A stretch of DNA of 9,293 nt from CAZHFW01 sp964531675 (GCA_964531675.1 CAZHFW010000070.1:1-9293), one strand, 5' to 3'; numbered from the stretch's first letter, positions 1 through 6,636 are shown. The notes: a model not told the origin generated them from the sequence alone. Made by a program: numbers and translations.

Positions 1-91
1 CGAAGACGATGGGGAGGACGGTGGAGGCGGAGCGGTAGCTCTCGTCCATCTGGTCGCGGAAGAAGGCGTGGTTGTACGCGGTCTGTGTCAT
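1..91 (-). CDS. SAM-dependent methyltransferase, N-terminal 30 residues only (runs off window)
   Basis: Reading leftwards from an ATG at 89-91, the frame stays open to the window edge and gives 30 residues beginning MTQTAYNHAFF and ending STVLPIVF. The pattern (Tyr-Asn then a Phe-Phe, a short Asp/Glu-Ser-x-Arg-Ser-Ala stretch, then a hydrophobic Val-Leu-Pro-Ile-Val helix) resembles the N-terminus of class I SAM methyltransferases common in polysaccharide clusters, in which the Gly-rich SAM motif follows about ten residues later. That motif lies outside the window, so the call rests on N-terminal resemblance and context. The gene starts 28 bp after the stop of the HAD gene on the same strand, which suggests the same operon. 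No clear Shine-Dalgarno precedes the ATG. It would modify a sugar or a glycan end; the substrate is unknown. Confidence 0.55.
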   Translation of the reverse strand, partial: MTQTAYNHAFFRDQMDESYRSASTVLPIVF

Positions 92-119
92 GGTCGGATT
101 CTTGGCGTGTGCGGAGCGT

Positions 120-860
120 TTAGATGCGGGGTTTGCGGGTCAGGCGCTCGCGGAGGGTTTTGAGGCGTTGCCAGTGCGGCGGGCGGGGGGTGTGCAGGGC
201 GCGCAGGCCGCGCTGGATGGGCATCTGCACATCGGCGTGGTGCGAGTCGCCCAGGTGGAGGATGTTCGGGGCGGGGATGTTGATGGCGGCGGCGACGTGG
301 TCAAACAGGAGGCCCCCACGCTTGGTGAGGCCGATGTCGGAGCTGAGGAAGCCGGCGTGGAAGGGATGGGCCGGGACGTGATGGGCGATGAGGTCGGCGA
401 CGTCGACGCCTGAGAGGTACATGTCGCTGATGTAGACGATGGTCTTGCCTTGGTCGCGGGCTTTGGTCAGGAGCTCGATGAGCCTGTGGTTGGGCGCGAG
501 GTTGAGCTTCTCGTAGGCGAGCTCGATCCGGCGGAGTTCAGGGACGTGGAACGCATCCACGCGCGCGCCCTGGCAGGTGAGTTCGAGAATGTGATCGAAG
601 CGGGCCTCGCGGTTCCACTGGACCATTTCGGTCGTGCGGTACGCGACGTGGGCGGCGCGGAGGCGGGCGAAGTAGAGGTCATCGGCGGACGCGCGGACGC
701 CGGCGCGGGAGAGGGCGCCCGACCAGAGCGCCGCGATCTGGCGGAAGCGGAAGTGCTCGGGCTTGGTGTTGCGGAGCAGCACGGTGTCGAAGATGTCGAC
801 CGAGACGGCGCGCACGTCGGGGGCGAGGACCTGGGCGGGGAGCTCGGCGGGGAGGCTCAA
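120..860 (-). CDS. HAD-superfamily hydrolase, resembling the N-terminal half of COG5610 proteins
   Basis: A 246-residue cytoplasmic protein with all four HAD motifs. Motif I is VDIFDT (Asp22 as nucleophile, with Phe24 at the usual second-Asp position). Motif II is YISDMY (Ser145). The motif III lysine lies in LTKRGG (Lys180). Motif IV is LGDSHHAD (Asp205, Asp210). About 110 residues between motifs I and II form a helical cap. DIFDT, ISDMYL and TK-x-G-G-L-x-F are typical of the HAD part of COG5610 proteins, found in capsule and O-antigen clusters; substrate and reaction are not known. The start is TTG at 858-860, overlapping the TGA of the upstream methyltransferase gene as TTGA; GGAG lies nine bases upstream. 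The next possible in-frame start, a GTG at codon 16, is only a few residues before motif I. The stop is TAA. The second half typical of COG5610 is missing but resembles the product of 5183-6493. Confidence 0.85.
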   Translation of the reverse strand: MSLPAELPAQVLAPDVRAVSVDIFDTVLLRNTKPEHFRFRQIAALWSGALSRAGVRASADDLYFARLRAAHVAYRTTEMVQWNREARFDHILELTCQGARVDAFHVPELRRIELAYEKLNLAPNHRLIELLTKARDQGKTIVYISDMYLSGVDVADLIAHHVPAHPFHAGFLSSDIGLTKRGGLLFDHVAAAINIPAPNILHLGDSHHADVQMPIQRGLRALHTPRPPHWQRLKTLRERLTRKPRI

Positions 861-2557
861 GGCTGACGCTCCGAGGTGGAGTTCGGGAGCGTGCCCCGGA
901 CGCGACGCCAGAAGAGGCTGGTCGCGGGGAGGGCGAGCAGGCGGGCCAGATCGGCGCTGGTGCGCTGGAGTTCGGCGCGGGTGGCGTCGTGGGCAGACTT
1001 TTCCGAGGCGTGCTGGGCTTGAACGTCGCGGAGCTGCGACTGCGCATCGTGAAGCTGGGCCTGCGCGTCGCGGAGGGTGCCGTGGGCGGACTCGAGCTCG
1101 GCGGTGAGCTGGGTTTGGCGGGATTCAAGGGTACGGATGTAGGCGACCGCGCCTTCGAGGGCGCGCGACTGCTGGTCTGCGAAGGCCTGGGCAGCGGCGT
1201 GATCGGCGCGGGCCTGGCCCAGGAGCTGGGTGTGCTGGGTGAGCGAGGCTTCGAGGGTTCGGATGTACGTGATCGCGTTCTCGTGGGCGCCGCCGGTCTG
1301 GGCCAGACGCGATTCCAGGTCCTTGATGTAATGCTGGGCGTCGGAGACCGCGGCGGCCTGCTGATCGAGGCGCTGTTCGAGCGAGAGCGAGTATGCGCGG
1401 GCGTCCTTGAGGGCGGCGTCGAGCTGGGATTGGAGCTGGCGGATGTAGTCCTGCTCGCGCTGGTGGGCGGCGGCGTTGGCGGCCAGCTCGGCTTCCAGCT
1501 TCTGGATGTAGCCCTTGTAGCCGTCGGTGTCGCGCTCGAGCTGGGCGACGAGGGTGCGGACCTGGGCGGAGAGATCGGCTTCGGAGGTCGTGAGCCTGGT
1601 CTCGAGCTCCTTGATGTAGTTGACGTTTTTCTGCCACTCGACGCCGGCGGCGTTGACCGCGATGCCGAGGGCCAGGCGATTGAGTTCGAGGGCGGCAAGG
1701 AAGGGCGTCATCCGCGTGAGGTGGCTCGTGACGTCGCGGAAGACGGCGCGCTGGGCGTCGGTCAGGGCGGGGTCCCACCAGAGGATGCCCAGGCCATGCA
1801 CAACGGGGGTGAGGTGGAAGCGCCAGCCCGAGTCCTTGCGTGAGGCGAGGAAATCTTCGACAGCGGTGAGCACGCCATTGGCGGGGCCGCCCGAGGTGGA
1901 GGCGATGGCGAAACGGCCCGAGCCGCCCGGGCCCATGGGCGTGAGGTTGGTGTGGAAGGGCTCGACGCCTCCTTCGTGGGTGAAGGGGCGCTTGTCGGAG
2001 ACGGTGTCGGGGTCGTAGTACATGTCGCGGCGATCGCAGGGCCAGGCGACATCGTGAAGGAGGACGACCAGGGGCTTGCCGGTGGCTTGCTGCTGGCGTT
2101 CGAGGCCTTGGAGTTCGAGGGTGACGGTTTCGTAGTTGTGATCGCCGTCGAGATAGACCAGGTCGAGGTCCTGGTTGGTCTTGAGGAAGTCGACGGACAT
2201 GCCCTTGTAGACGGAGACCGCGGGGTCGGAAGCCATCTCGGGGTCGACGTTGGGATGGGTGTCGACGAGGGTGAGGCGGGCGTTGTGGGCTTTGACCCAG
2301 CGGTACAGGAAGAGGGTGTTGTTGCCTCGCTCGCTTCCGACTTCGGCGACGTGCCTGGGGTTCATGACCTCCAGGATGGGCTCGACGAGCGGGGCGAAGT
2401 TGACCATCGAGTAGAGGTAGAGGGAGCGCTGCGCGAAGGGGTGGAGCGGGAAGCTTGCCAGCGCGTTGGGCTCCAGCGGCGGCAGCGCGCCGGGGCGGCC
2501 GTCTGGCAGGGCGGGGTAGGGCGCGATCTGGGGGATGAAGTTGGTCGGCTGCTGCAT
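857..2557 (-). CDS. Class I SAM methyltransferase with long C-terminal coiled coil (WbdD-like chain-terminator candidate)
   Basis: A 566-residue protein. Residues about 45-265 form a class I methyltransferase domain close to the Methyltransf_24/CmcI type: SAM motif I is AEVGSERGNNT (71-81), the acidic end of strand 2 is LVDTHP (Asp99), YLDGDHNYE spans 135-143, and a possible metal-site stretch LLHDVAWPCD covers 166-175. Residues about 307-541 are a coiled coil rich in Ala, Gln, Glu and Leu with recurring YI-x-x-LE-x-x-L units, followed by a short tail with an aromatic/basic patch (SLFWRRVRG). Its place directly after wzt suggests it methylates the growing or finished glycan; the acceptor is not known. 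No kinase domain is present, unlike E. coli WbdD. I chose the ATG at 2557 (17 bp after the wzt stop) because the 58 codons upstream that keep the frame open lie inside wzt and look non-coding. The stop TGA is shared with the next gene's TTG. Confidence 0.85.
   Translation of the reverse strand: MQQPTNFIPQIAPYPALPDGRPGALPPLEPNALASFPLHPFAQRSLYLYSMVNFAPLVEPILEVMNPRHVAEVGSERGNNTLFLYRWVKAHNARLTLVDTHPNVDPEMASDPAVSVYKGMSVDFLKTNQDLDLVYLDGDHNYETVTLELQGLERQQQATGKPLVVLLHDVAWPCDRRDMYYDPDTVSDKRPFTHEGGVEPFHTNLTPMGPGGSGRFAIASTSGGPANGVLTAVEDFLASRKDSGWRFHLTPVVHGLGILWWDPALTDAQRAVFRDVTSHLTRMTPFLAALELNRLALGIAVNAAGVEWQKNVNYIKELETRLTTSEADLSAQVRTLVAQLERDTDGYKGYIQKLEAELAANAAAHQREQDYIRQLQSQLDAALKDARAYSLSLEQRLDQQAAAVSDAQHYIKDLESRLAQTGGAHENAITYIRTLEASLTQHTQLLGQARADHAAAQAFADQQSRALEGAVAYIRTLESRQTQLTAELESAHGTLRDAQAQLHDAQSQLRDVQAQHASEKSAHDATRAELQRTSADLARLLALPATSLFWRRVRGTLPNSTSERQP
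1112..1618 (-). repeat. Degenerate 21-residue (63-bp) coiled-coil repeats inside the methyltransferase gene
   Basis: In the 566-residue protein a short unit of the form Tyr-Ile-x-x-Leu-Glu-x-x-Leu recurs: YIKELETRL (Tyr314), YIQKLEAEL (350), YIRQLQSQL (371), YSLSLEQRL (389), YIKDLESRL (410), YIRTLEASL (431) and YIRTLESRQ (473). Spacings are 36, 21, 18, 21, 21 and 42 residues, so most are 21 (three heptads) or a multiple of it. The 18-residue step may be a skip in the heptad register. At DNA level the copies are only partly alike, for example around 1125-1147 and 1249-1271, so they are old, diverged duplications rather than a fresh tandem array. Confidence 0.75.
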
Positions 2558-2574
2558 GGGGGGAACAAATGGGC

Positions 2575-3927
2575 TCAGGCGGGGACGCCCGGCGCGGGCT
2601 GGCGAGCGGGACCGGCGGAGAACTCCGAGAGGGGGTTGTTGAAGACGCCGTGGACCATGTTCTCGGTGATGCAGGTGATGACCGCAACCTGATTGGCCCA
2701 GCACTGGACGTTGTGCTGGTCCTTCATCCAACCCTCTCCGACGCCGAGGGTGAGGGTGTAGTCGCCCGGGAGGACCTCGGGCCAGGCGAAGCTGAAGCGG
2801 GCGACGAACGCGCCTTGTGACCAGCGGACGTCGGGGGCCTGGACGCTCAGCGAGTTGTGGCCGAAGACCCGCTGGGCGTACTTGTCAAAGACAAGGTACC
2901 CGAAGATGAGGGGCTCGGTGGCGGGCTTTTTGCACTCGCAGAGCAGGGAAACTTCGACTTTGGAGCCCGGGGAGGCCACCAGCGCGGTGGTGTCATCGAC
3001 GCGGATGGCGGCTTTGAGGATGCGGATCTCGCCCAGGCCGCTGACGGTCTTCTCGGGGACGTCAAAGCCCGCGGCGTGATCGAACGGGAGGGCGCTCTCC
3101 TGGTCGGCGGCGCTCTGCACCGCGGCGGCGTCGAGCTCGGGCGTCGGCTCGGGCGCAAAGAGTCTGCGGGTGCGGTGGACCATGCGGTTGTAGTGCTTGA
3201 CCGCGGAGACGGGATCACCATCGAAGGCGATCTGTCCGCCTTCCATCACGATCACGCGGTCGGCCAGGAGCCCCACCGCGGTGAGGTCGTGCGTGACCAG
3301 GAGCTTGGTCTTTCCCGCAAACTGGCGGCGCATGAAGTCGTAGCACTTCTGCTGGAAGAACACGTCGCCGACGGAGAGGGCTTCGTCGACGATGAGGATG
3401 TCGGGGTCGACGTGGATGCTGACCGCGAAGGCCAGGCGGGCGAACATGCCGCTGGAGTAGAACTTGACTGGCTGATCGAAGAACTCGCCGATGTCGGCGA
3501 AGGACGCGATGGAGCCGATGCGTTCATCGATGAGGTGGTGCGGGATGCCCATGATCGCGCCGTTCATGTAGACGTTGTCGCGACCGGTGAACTCGGGATT
3601 GAAGCCCGCGCCGAGTTCGAGGAGCGCCGCGACGCGGCCCCGGACCGCGACTTCACCCGCGGAGGGCCTGAGCACGCCGGCGATCACCTGGAGGAGCGTG
3701 GACTTGCCCGAGCCATTGACGCCCAGGATGCCGAGGGTCTGGCCCTGGGGGACCTGGACGCTCACATCGCGAAGGGCCCAGAAGTCGGTGGAGATGGGTT
3801 CAGAGCCGCGGAGTTTGCCGAAGAGGCGCTCGTAGGCGGAGCGCTGGACCTTGTAGCGTTTGGAAATCTGCCGCGCGTCGATGGCGAGGTTGGTGAGGGG
3901 CGGCGCGGATGGATCGGTCGTGGTCAA
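2575..3927 (-). CDS. wzt: Wzt-type ABC transporter ATPase with C-terminal glycan-binding domain
   Basis: A 450-residue protein. Residues about 15-250 are an ABC ATPase of the polysaccharide-export type: Walker A GVNGSGKST (69-77), the export-family stretch LELGAGFNPEFTGRDNVYMNG (from 103), signature YSSGM (157-161), Walker B ILIVDEAL (Asp181, Glu182) and switch His213. A linker rich in Pro, Ala and Glu (about 257-290) leads to a beta-rich domain at about 296-430 with the Wzt C-terminal pattern (V-x-x-G-S-K-V-E-V, I-x-G-Y-L-V-F-D, then LPGDYTLTLGVG). In E. coli O8/O9a this domain binds the methylated end of the glycan before export. The start is TTG at 3925-3927, overlapping the glycosyltransferase stop as TTGA. 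It is chosen because the sequence just upstream in frame is glycosyltransferase shadow and no ATG or GTG follows until residue 121. It pairs with the Wzm permease encoded at 6637-7506. Confidence 0.93.
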   Translation of the reverse strand: MTTTDPSAPPLTNLAIDARQISKRYKVQRSAYERLFGKLRGSEPISTDFWALRDVSVQVPQGQTLGILGVNGSGKSTLLQVIAGVLRPSAGEVAVRGRVAALLELGAGFNPEFTGRDNVYMNGAIMGIPHHLIDERIGSIASFADIGEFFDQPVKFYSSGMFARLAFAVSIHVDPDILIVDEALSVGDVFFQQKCYDFMRRQFAGKTKLLVTHDLTAVGLLADRVIVMEGGQIAFDGDPVSAVKHYNRMVHRTRRLFAPEPTPELDAAAVQSAADQESALPFDHAAGFDVPEKTVSGLGEIRILKAAIRVDDTTALVASPGSKVEVSLLCECKKPATEPLIFGYLVFDKYAQRVFGHNSLSVQAPDVRWSQGAFVARFSFAWPEVLPGDYTLTLGVGEGWMKDQHNVQCWANQVAVITCITENMVHGVFNNPLSEFSAGPARQPAPGVPA

Positions 3928-4985
3928 GAGTGGCGGCCCTGGGGCGAGGCGAGGCCCAGGCGTTCCTTGACGGCGCGCACGATCATGCGGAGGCCGACGG
4001 TTCCGGAGCCTTTCTGAAGGGTCGGGATGAGCTGTTCCTTCTGGGAGAGGCGCTGTTCGAGCTCGGCGACGGTGCGCTGGTAATGCGAGATGTGCTTGTT
4101 GAGCTCGCCGATCTGGCGTTCGCGGTCGTTGCAGCGGGCTTCGAGCTCCCAGAGCCTGGCGACGTGGTGCTGGAGGTCCCAGATGTTGCGGCCGAGGTTG
4201 ACCATCAGGCCGTAGCCTGCACGGCCTTCGTCCATTTCGCGGCGGAGCATCTGGTTGCGGACGAGCGCGTCGTAGAAGATGTGCTTGTTGCGCCCGCCGT
4301 AGATGGAGTTTCCGAACTCGCCCGAGGTGACCGCGGGGCGGTGGTGATAGTTGGCGAGCAGTTCGGGAATGACGGTGATTTCGTAGTGGCGGAGGAAGCG
4401 CAGGTTGAAGTCCCAATCGCCCAGGACGGGGAGGGACTCGTCGTAGCCACCGACCTTGTCGTAGGCCTCGCGCGCGAACATGAAGCTGATGGGCGGGAAG
4501 GTGTTCACGCCGGTCATCTGGTAGAGCGTGACGTTGGCGAGCCAGGCGTTGAAGGGTTCCTTGGAGTCGATGACGACCTTGTCGCCTTCGATGCGCTCGT
4601 TGATCTTCATGGCGTGGGTGATGACGCCTTTGACGAGCGGATGGGGGGCGCCTTCGAGTTCGGCGACGCACTTGGCGACAAAGTCGGGGTGCCAGGAGTC
4701 GTCGTCGTCGTGGATGACGAGGTACTTGGCGGTGGAGGCCTTGATGGCGCGGTTGGAGGCGGCCTCCATGCCGACGGACTGCGGGTTATGGATGACGGTG
4801 GTGCGCACGCCGCGGGACTTGGCGTCCGCGATGATGCGATCGACGCCCGCGGTTTCCCCGCCGTCGTTGATGACGACCCATTCCAGGTCCTTGAAGGACT
4901 GGGAGGCAACGCTCTCGAGGGCGCGTGCCAGAAGGATGGCCCGGTTCTTGGTACGCGTGATGACGCCGACCTTGGGTTGATCCAC
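3924..4985 (-). CDS. Family 2 glycosyltransferase with C-terminal coiled coil
   Basis: A 353-residue cytoplasmic, membrane-associated-type enzyme expected to add a sugar from a nucleotide sugar to the lipid-linked glycan. The GT-A fold is clear: VGVITRTKNR (6-15) at the N-terminus, VVINDGG (37-43), the metal/nucleotide motif IHDDDDSW (91-98), and the acceptor-site motif LGDWDFNLRFL (188-198; Asp190, Asp192). A segment at about 163-180 (FPPISFMFAREAYDKVGG) is typical of GT2 enzymes. Residues about 270-322 form a charged coiled coil, and a basic amphipathic stretch (about 330-345) ends the protein. There are no transmembrane helices. The start is GTG at 4983-4985; a GGAG six bases upstream supports it and no in-frame ATG lies close by. 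The TGA overlaps the wzt TTG, implying translational coupling. The sugar donor and linkage cannot be read from the sequence. Confidence 0.9.
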   Translation of the reverse strand: MDQPKVGVITRTKNRAILLARALESVASQSFKDLEWVVINDGGETAGVDRIIADAKSRGVRTTVIHNPQSVGMEAASNRAIKASTAKYLVIHDDDDSWHPDFVAKCVAELEGAPHPLVKGVITHAMKINERIEGDKVVIDSKEPFNAWLANVTLYQMTGVNTFPPISFMFAREAYDKVGGYDESLPVLGDWDFNLRFLRHYEITVIPELLANYHHRPAVTSGEFGNSIYGGRNKHIFYDALVRNQMLRREMDEGRAGYGLMVNLGRNIWDLQHHVARLWELEARCNDRERQIGELNKHISHYQRTVAELEQRLSQKEQLIPTLQKGSGTVGLRMIVRAVKERLGLASPQGRHS

Positions 4986-5182
4986 GATGCACTCCGCCGG
5001 AGTCTGGTTGGTGGCGGACGAGGTCCGAACACCGACCGGCCACGGGCCCGGCGATCACGGAGGGCGTGACGCCTTGGGGTCAGGGGAAAGGATAGGGCTT
5101 TGCGGCCCCGAGCAATGGGGGGTGAGCGTAGGCGGGAGGCTTTTGCGAAAACGGGACCCGGCCCGACCGAGCAGCTCTAAGT
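4986..5182. other. 197-bp intergenic region within the glycan cluster
   Basis: This is the largest non-coding stretch in the window, between the TGA of 5183-6493 and the GTG of the glycosyltransferase. No convincing gene lies here. On the minus strand just after the upstream stop there is a weak CGGG/CCCG hairpin followed by TTTT (plus-strand 5148-5165), which could be a poor intrinsic terminator. Further on, a TATCCT hexamer (plus-strand complement near 5090-5095) could be a -10 box, but no good -35 lies at the right distance. A GGCGT-G-ACGCC palindrome lies near 5063-5073. The region may hold a promoter for the glycosyltransferase-to-methyltransferase unit, but none of these signals is strong. 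Confidence 0.35.
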
Positions 5183-6493
5183 TCAGACGCCCGATGTACT
5201 TGCGCGATTATGCAGGAACTGATTGAGCGACTTCACCAGGGGGCTTCTGCGGGCGTCGTAGGCGAGCTGGGCCAGGGGGTACATGCGGGGGAACTCCCCC
5301 ACGATCTGGCCCTGGTGCCAGAGGGCGGCTTTGACGCGGGTGAAGCGCTGACGCCAGTGCTCGTCGGGCTTGGCGGGGAGCAGGACGCCGGTGTGTTCGT
5401 CCTTGCCGAAGTCGGCGCTGCGGGGGGGCATGGTGAGCGCCGAGACCGCGGTGCGGGAAGGGAAGCGGATGACGCGTGAAGCGCGGCGGAGGGCGTGCTG
5501 GGCGTCGCGCGCGATCTGGCGGTCGGAGGCAGCGGGGTCGGAGGCGTTGAAGTACTCGATGATGCCGTGGAACAGCTCGTCGGACTGACCTTCGCCAAGG
5601 TCGACCGCGTCGACGTCGATGCCATCGGGCAGGACGCGGCCATCGGGCCCGCTGGTGTAGCCCTCGACGGAGCGGACGGAGATCTCCAGGGGCGACTCGA
5701 TGATGTGGTGGTAGAGGAAGAAGGCGGTCTCGGGGATCGCGGGGTCGAAGTCTTCGCCTTCGCAGACGAGGCCGAAGGTGTTGTAGAAGTGCCAGGGGCG
5801 GGCCTTGCGGTAATCCCAGCGGCCGAAGTACATCCCGACCCAGTCGATGTGGGGGAAGCTCCGCATGAGCAGGGCCTGGGTGTTGCCGGTCCAGCCTGTG
5901 TCGACCAGCAGGAGTTTGGTGCAGCCCTGGGAGAGCTGCTGGATGTAGCGGTCGAAGAGCTGGTGCTGGAGCTCGAAGTGATCGCGCAGCGTCTGGCCGA
6001 TGGGGCCTTGGCTGCGGTACGCGATGGCGAAGAGCTCGGCGGAGACGGGCGCGTCGAGGTGGGCCTGATCGATGATGTGATCGGGCGCGGGATAGGGGCG
6101 CGAGCCATCGGGGAGGCGCGGCAGCAGGCACTGGATCATGCGCCCGAGGGTGGTGTACGAGAACTCGCGGGCGAGGATGTGCGCGGTGTAATCGAAGTCG
6201 CGGACGAGGCAGCCCTTGCAGGCGCCGAGGCGGCTGGTCCAGAAATCGGCCTGGGGCGTGGGCTCGGGGAGGTTGTGGCGCTTGAGGAAGTGGTTGAAGA
6301 GCAGACGGAGGCGCAGGCCGCCACGGGCGACGTAGAGGGAGCGAGCGCCGCGGGACGCGTACGAGGCCTGGAAGATGCGGAGCTTGGCGCAGAAGTCCAG
6401 GAAGATGGGCCCGAGGACCTCGCGGCCGAAGCGAACGCGGTACGCGGCGAGCTTCGGGTGGTTGTAGGGAAGGTTGCAGTTCGGGTCGGCCAT
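5183..6493 (-). CDS. Protein resembling the C-terminal half of COG5610-type polysaccharide-cluster proteins
   Basis: A 436-residue protein with no transmembrane helix or signal peptide. It shows the landmarks I associate with the region after the HAD domain in COG5610 proteins: RFGREVLGPIFLDF near the N-terminus (21-34), then SLYVARGGLRLRLLF (52-66), where relatives tend to have an Arg-Asp-Gly, and the core LLLVDTGWTGNTQ (194-206). Cys92 and Cys95 (ACKGC) form an isolated CxxC. HAD motifs are absent; the HAD portion resembles the product of 120-860. The reaction is unknown; relatives sit in capsule and O-antigen loci, where a role in glycan modification or assembly is assumed, not shown. The ATG at 6491-6493 lies directly after an inverted repeat containing TATAGT, so the mRNA may be leaderless or nearly so. 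The stop is TGA. The family call is from remembered pattern, so moderate confidence. Confidence 0.65.
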   Translation of the reverse strand: MADPNCNLPYNHPKLAAYRVRFGREVLGPIFLDFCAKLRIFQASYASRGARSLYVARGGLRLRLLFNHFLKRHNLPEPTPQADFWTSRLGACKGCLVRDFDYTAHILAREFSYTTLGRMIQCLLPRLPDGSRPYPAPDHIIDQAHLDAPVSAELFAIAYRSQGPIGQTLRDHFELQHQLFDRYIQQLSQGCTKLLLVDTGWTGNTQALLMRSFPHIDWVGMYFGRWDYRKARPWHFYNTFGLVCEGEDFDPAIPETAFFLYHHIIESPLEISVRSVEGYTSGPDGRVLPDGIDVDAVDLGEGQSDELFHGIIEYFNASDPAASDRQIARDAQHALRRASRVIRFPSRTAVSALTMPPRSADFGKDEHTGVLLPAKPDEHWRQRFTRVKAALWHQGQIVGEFPRMYPLAQLAYDARRSPLVKSLNQFLHNRASTSGV

Positions 6494-6636
6494 CTCCGGA
6501 CGACTATACGTCCGGGGCGTGAAACAGGCCAGAATCCAAAGCCTGGGGAAGGCGTCGCGGGGGCGGGCACAGGCGGGGCGGGCTCGTGCTAATGTTCGCG
6601 CCCGGGCGGGCGTTGCTGTCGCGGGATGGGAGGCGG
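6494..6636. other. Divergent intergenic region between the COG5610-like gene and wzm
   Basis: This 143-bp stretch must hold promoters for both directions if wzm starts at 6637. Apart from the inverted repeat at 6496-6515 it has a weaker CAGGC/GCCTG pair (6525-6529 with 6541-6545) and a GC-rich run at 6551-6584. I see no sigma-70 pair for wzm. Part of it (6586-6636) could be coding if wzm starts at the upstream GTG or ATG. Confidence 0.5.
6496..6515. promoter_or_regulatory. Perfect 7+7 inverted repeat enclosing TATAGT, candidate operator/-10 of the 5183-6493 gene
   Basis: CCGGACG (6496-6502) and CGTCCGG (6509-6515) are exact reverse complements around the six bases ACTATA. On the minus strand the centre reads TATAGT, one mismatch from the sigma-70 -10 consensus, nine bases before the ATG of the 5183-6493 gene. 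Transcription starting at the usual distance would begin two or three bases before the ATG. No convincing -35 is seen 16-18 bases upstream. The symmetry suggests a dimeric repressor site over the -10, or alternatively a small hairpin. Whether it also affects wzm, 120 bp away on the other strand, is unknown. Confidence 0.45.

Noticed and set aside
1112..1618. CRISPR array or non-coding tandem repeat
   Set aside because: The periodicity lies inside a coding frame, the units are diverged, and there are no conserved repeats with unique spacers; it is a coiled-coil repeat.
1125..2687. Long minus-strand frame (520 codons) overlapping the methyltransferase gene
   Set aside because: Its product is Arg/Pro/His-rich with no domain and is an off-frame shadow of the gene at 857-2557.
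857..2731. Longer version of the methyltransferase gene starting at 2731
   Set aside because: The extra 58 codons overlap the end of wzt and translate to an Arg/His/Pro-rich shadow; the ATG at 2557 begins a sensible protein and leaves a 17-bp gap.
2857..4017. Plus-strand 386-codon frame opposite wzt
   Set aside because: Antisense frames stay open easily in GC-rich DNA; the Gly/Val/Asp/Glu-rich product shows no motif, while the minus strand encodes a clear ABC ATPase. The same applies to the plus-strand frames at 3909-5069, 5495-6592, 989-1843 and 1952-2692.
2575..4671. 698-residue extension of the wzt frame into the glycosyltransferase gene
   Set aside because: The N-terminal 248 residues are a low-complexity Arg/Pro-rich shadow of the glycosyltransferase; protein-like sequence begins at the TTG at 3927.
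5148..5165. Intrinsic terminator after the 5183-6493 gene
   Set aside because: The stem is only four base pairs and the T run only four bases; too weak to call as a terminator, so it is mentioned only in the intergenic entry.
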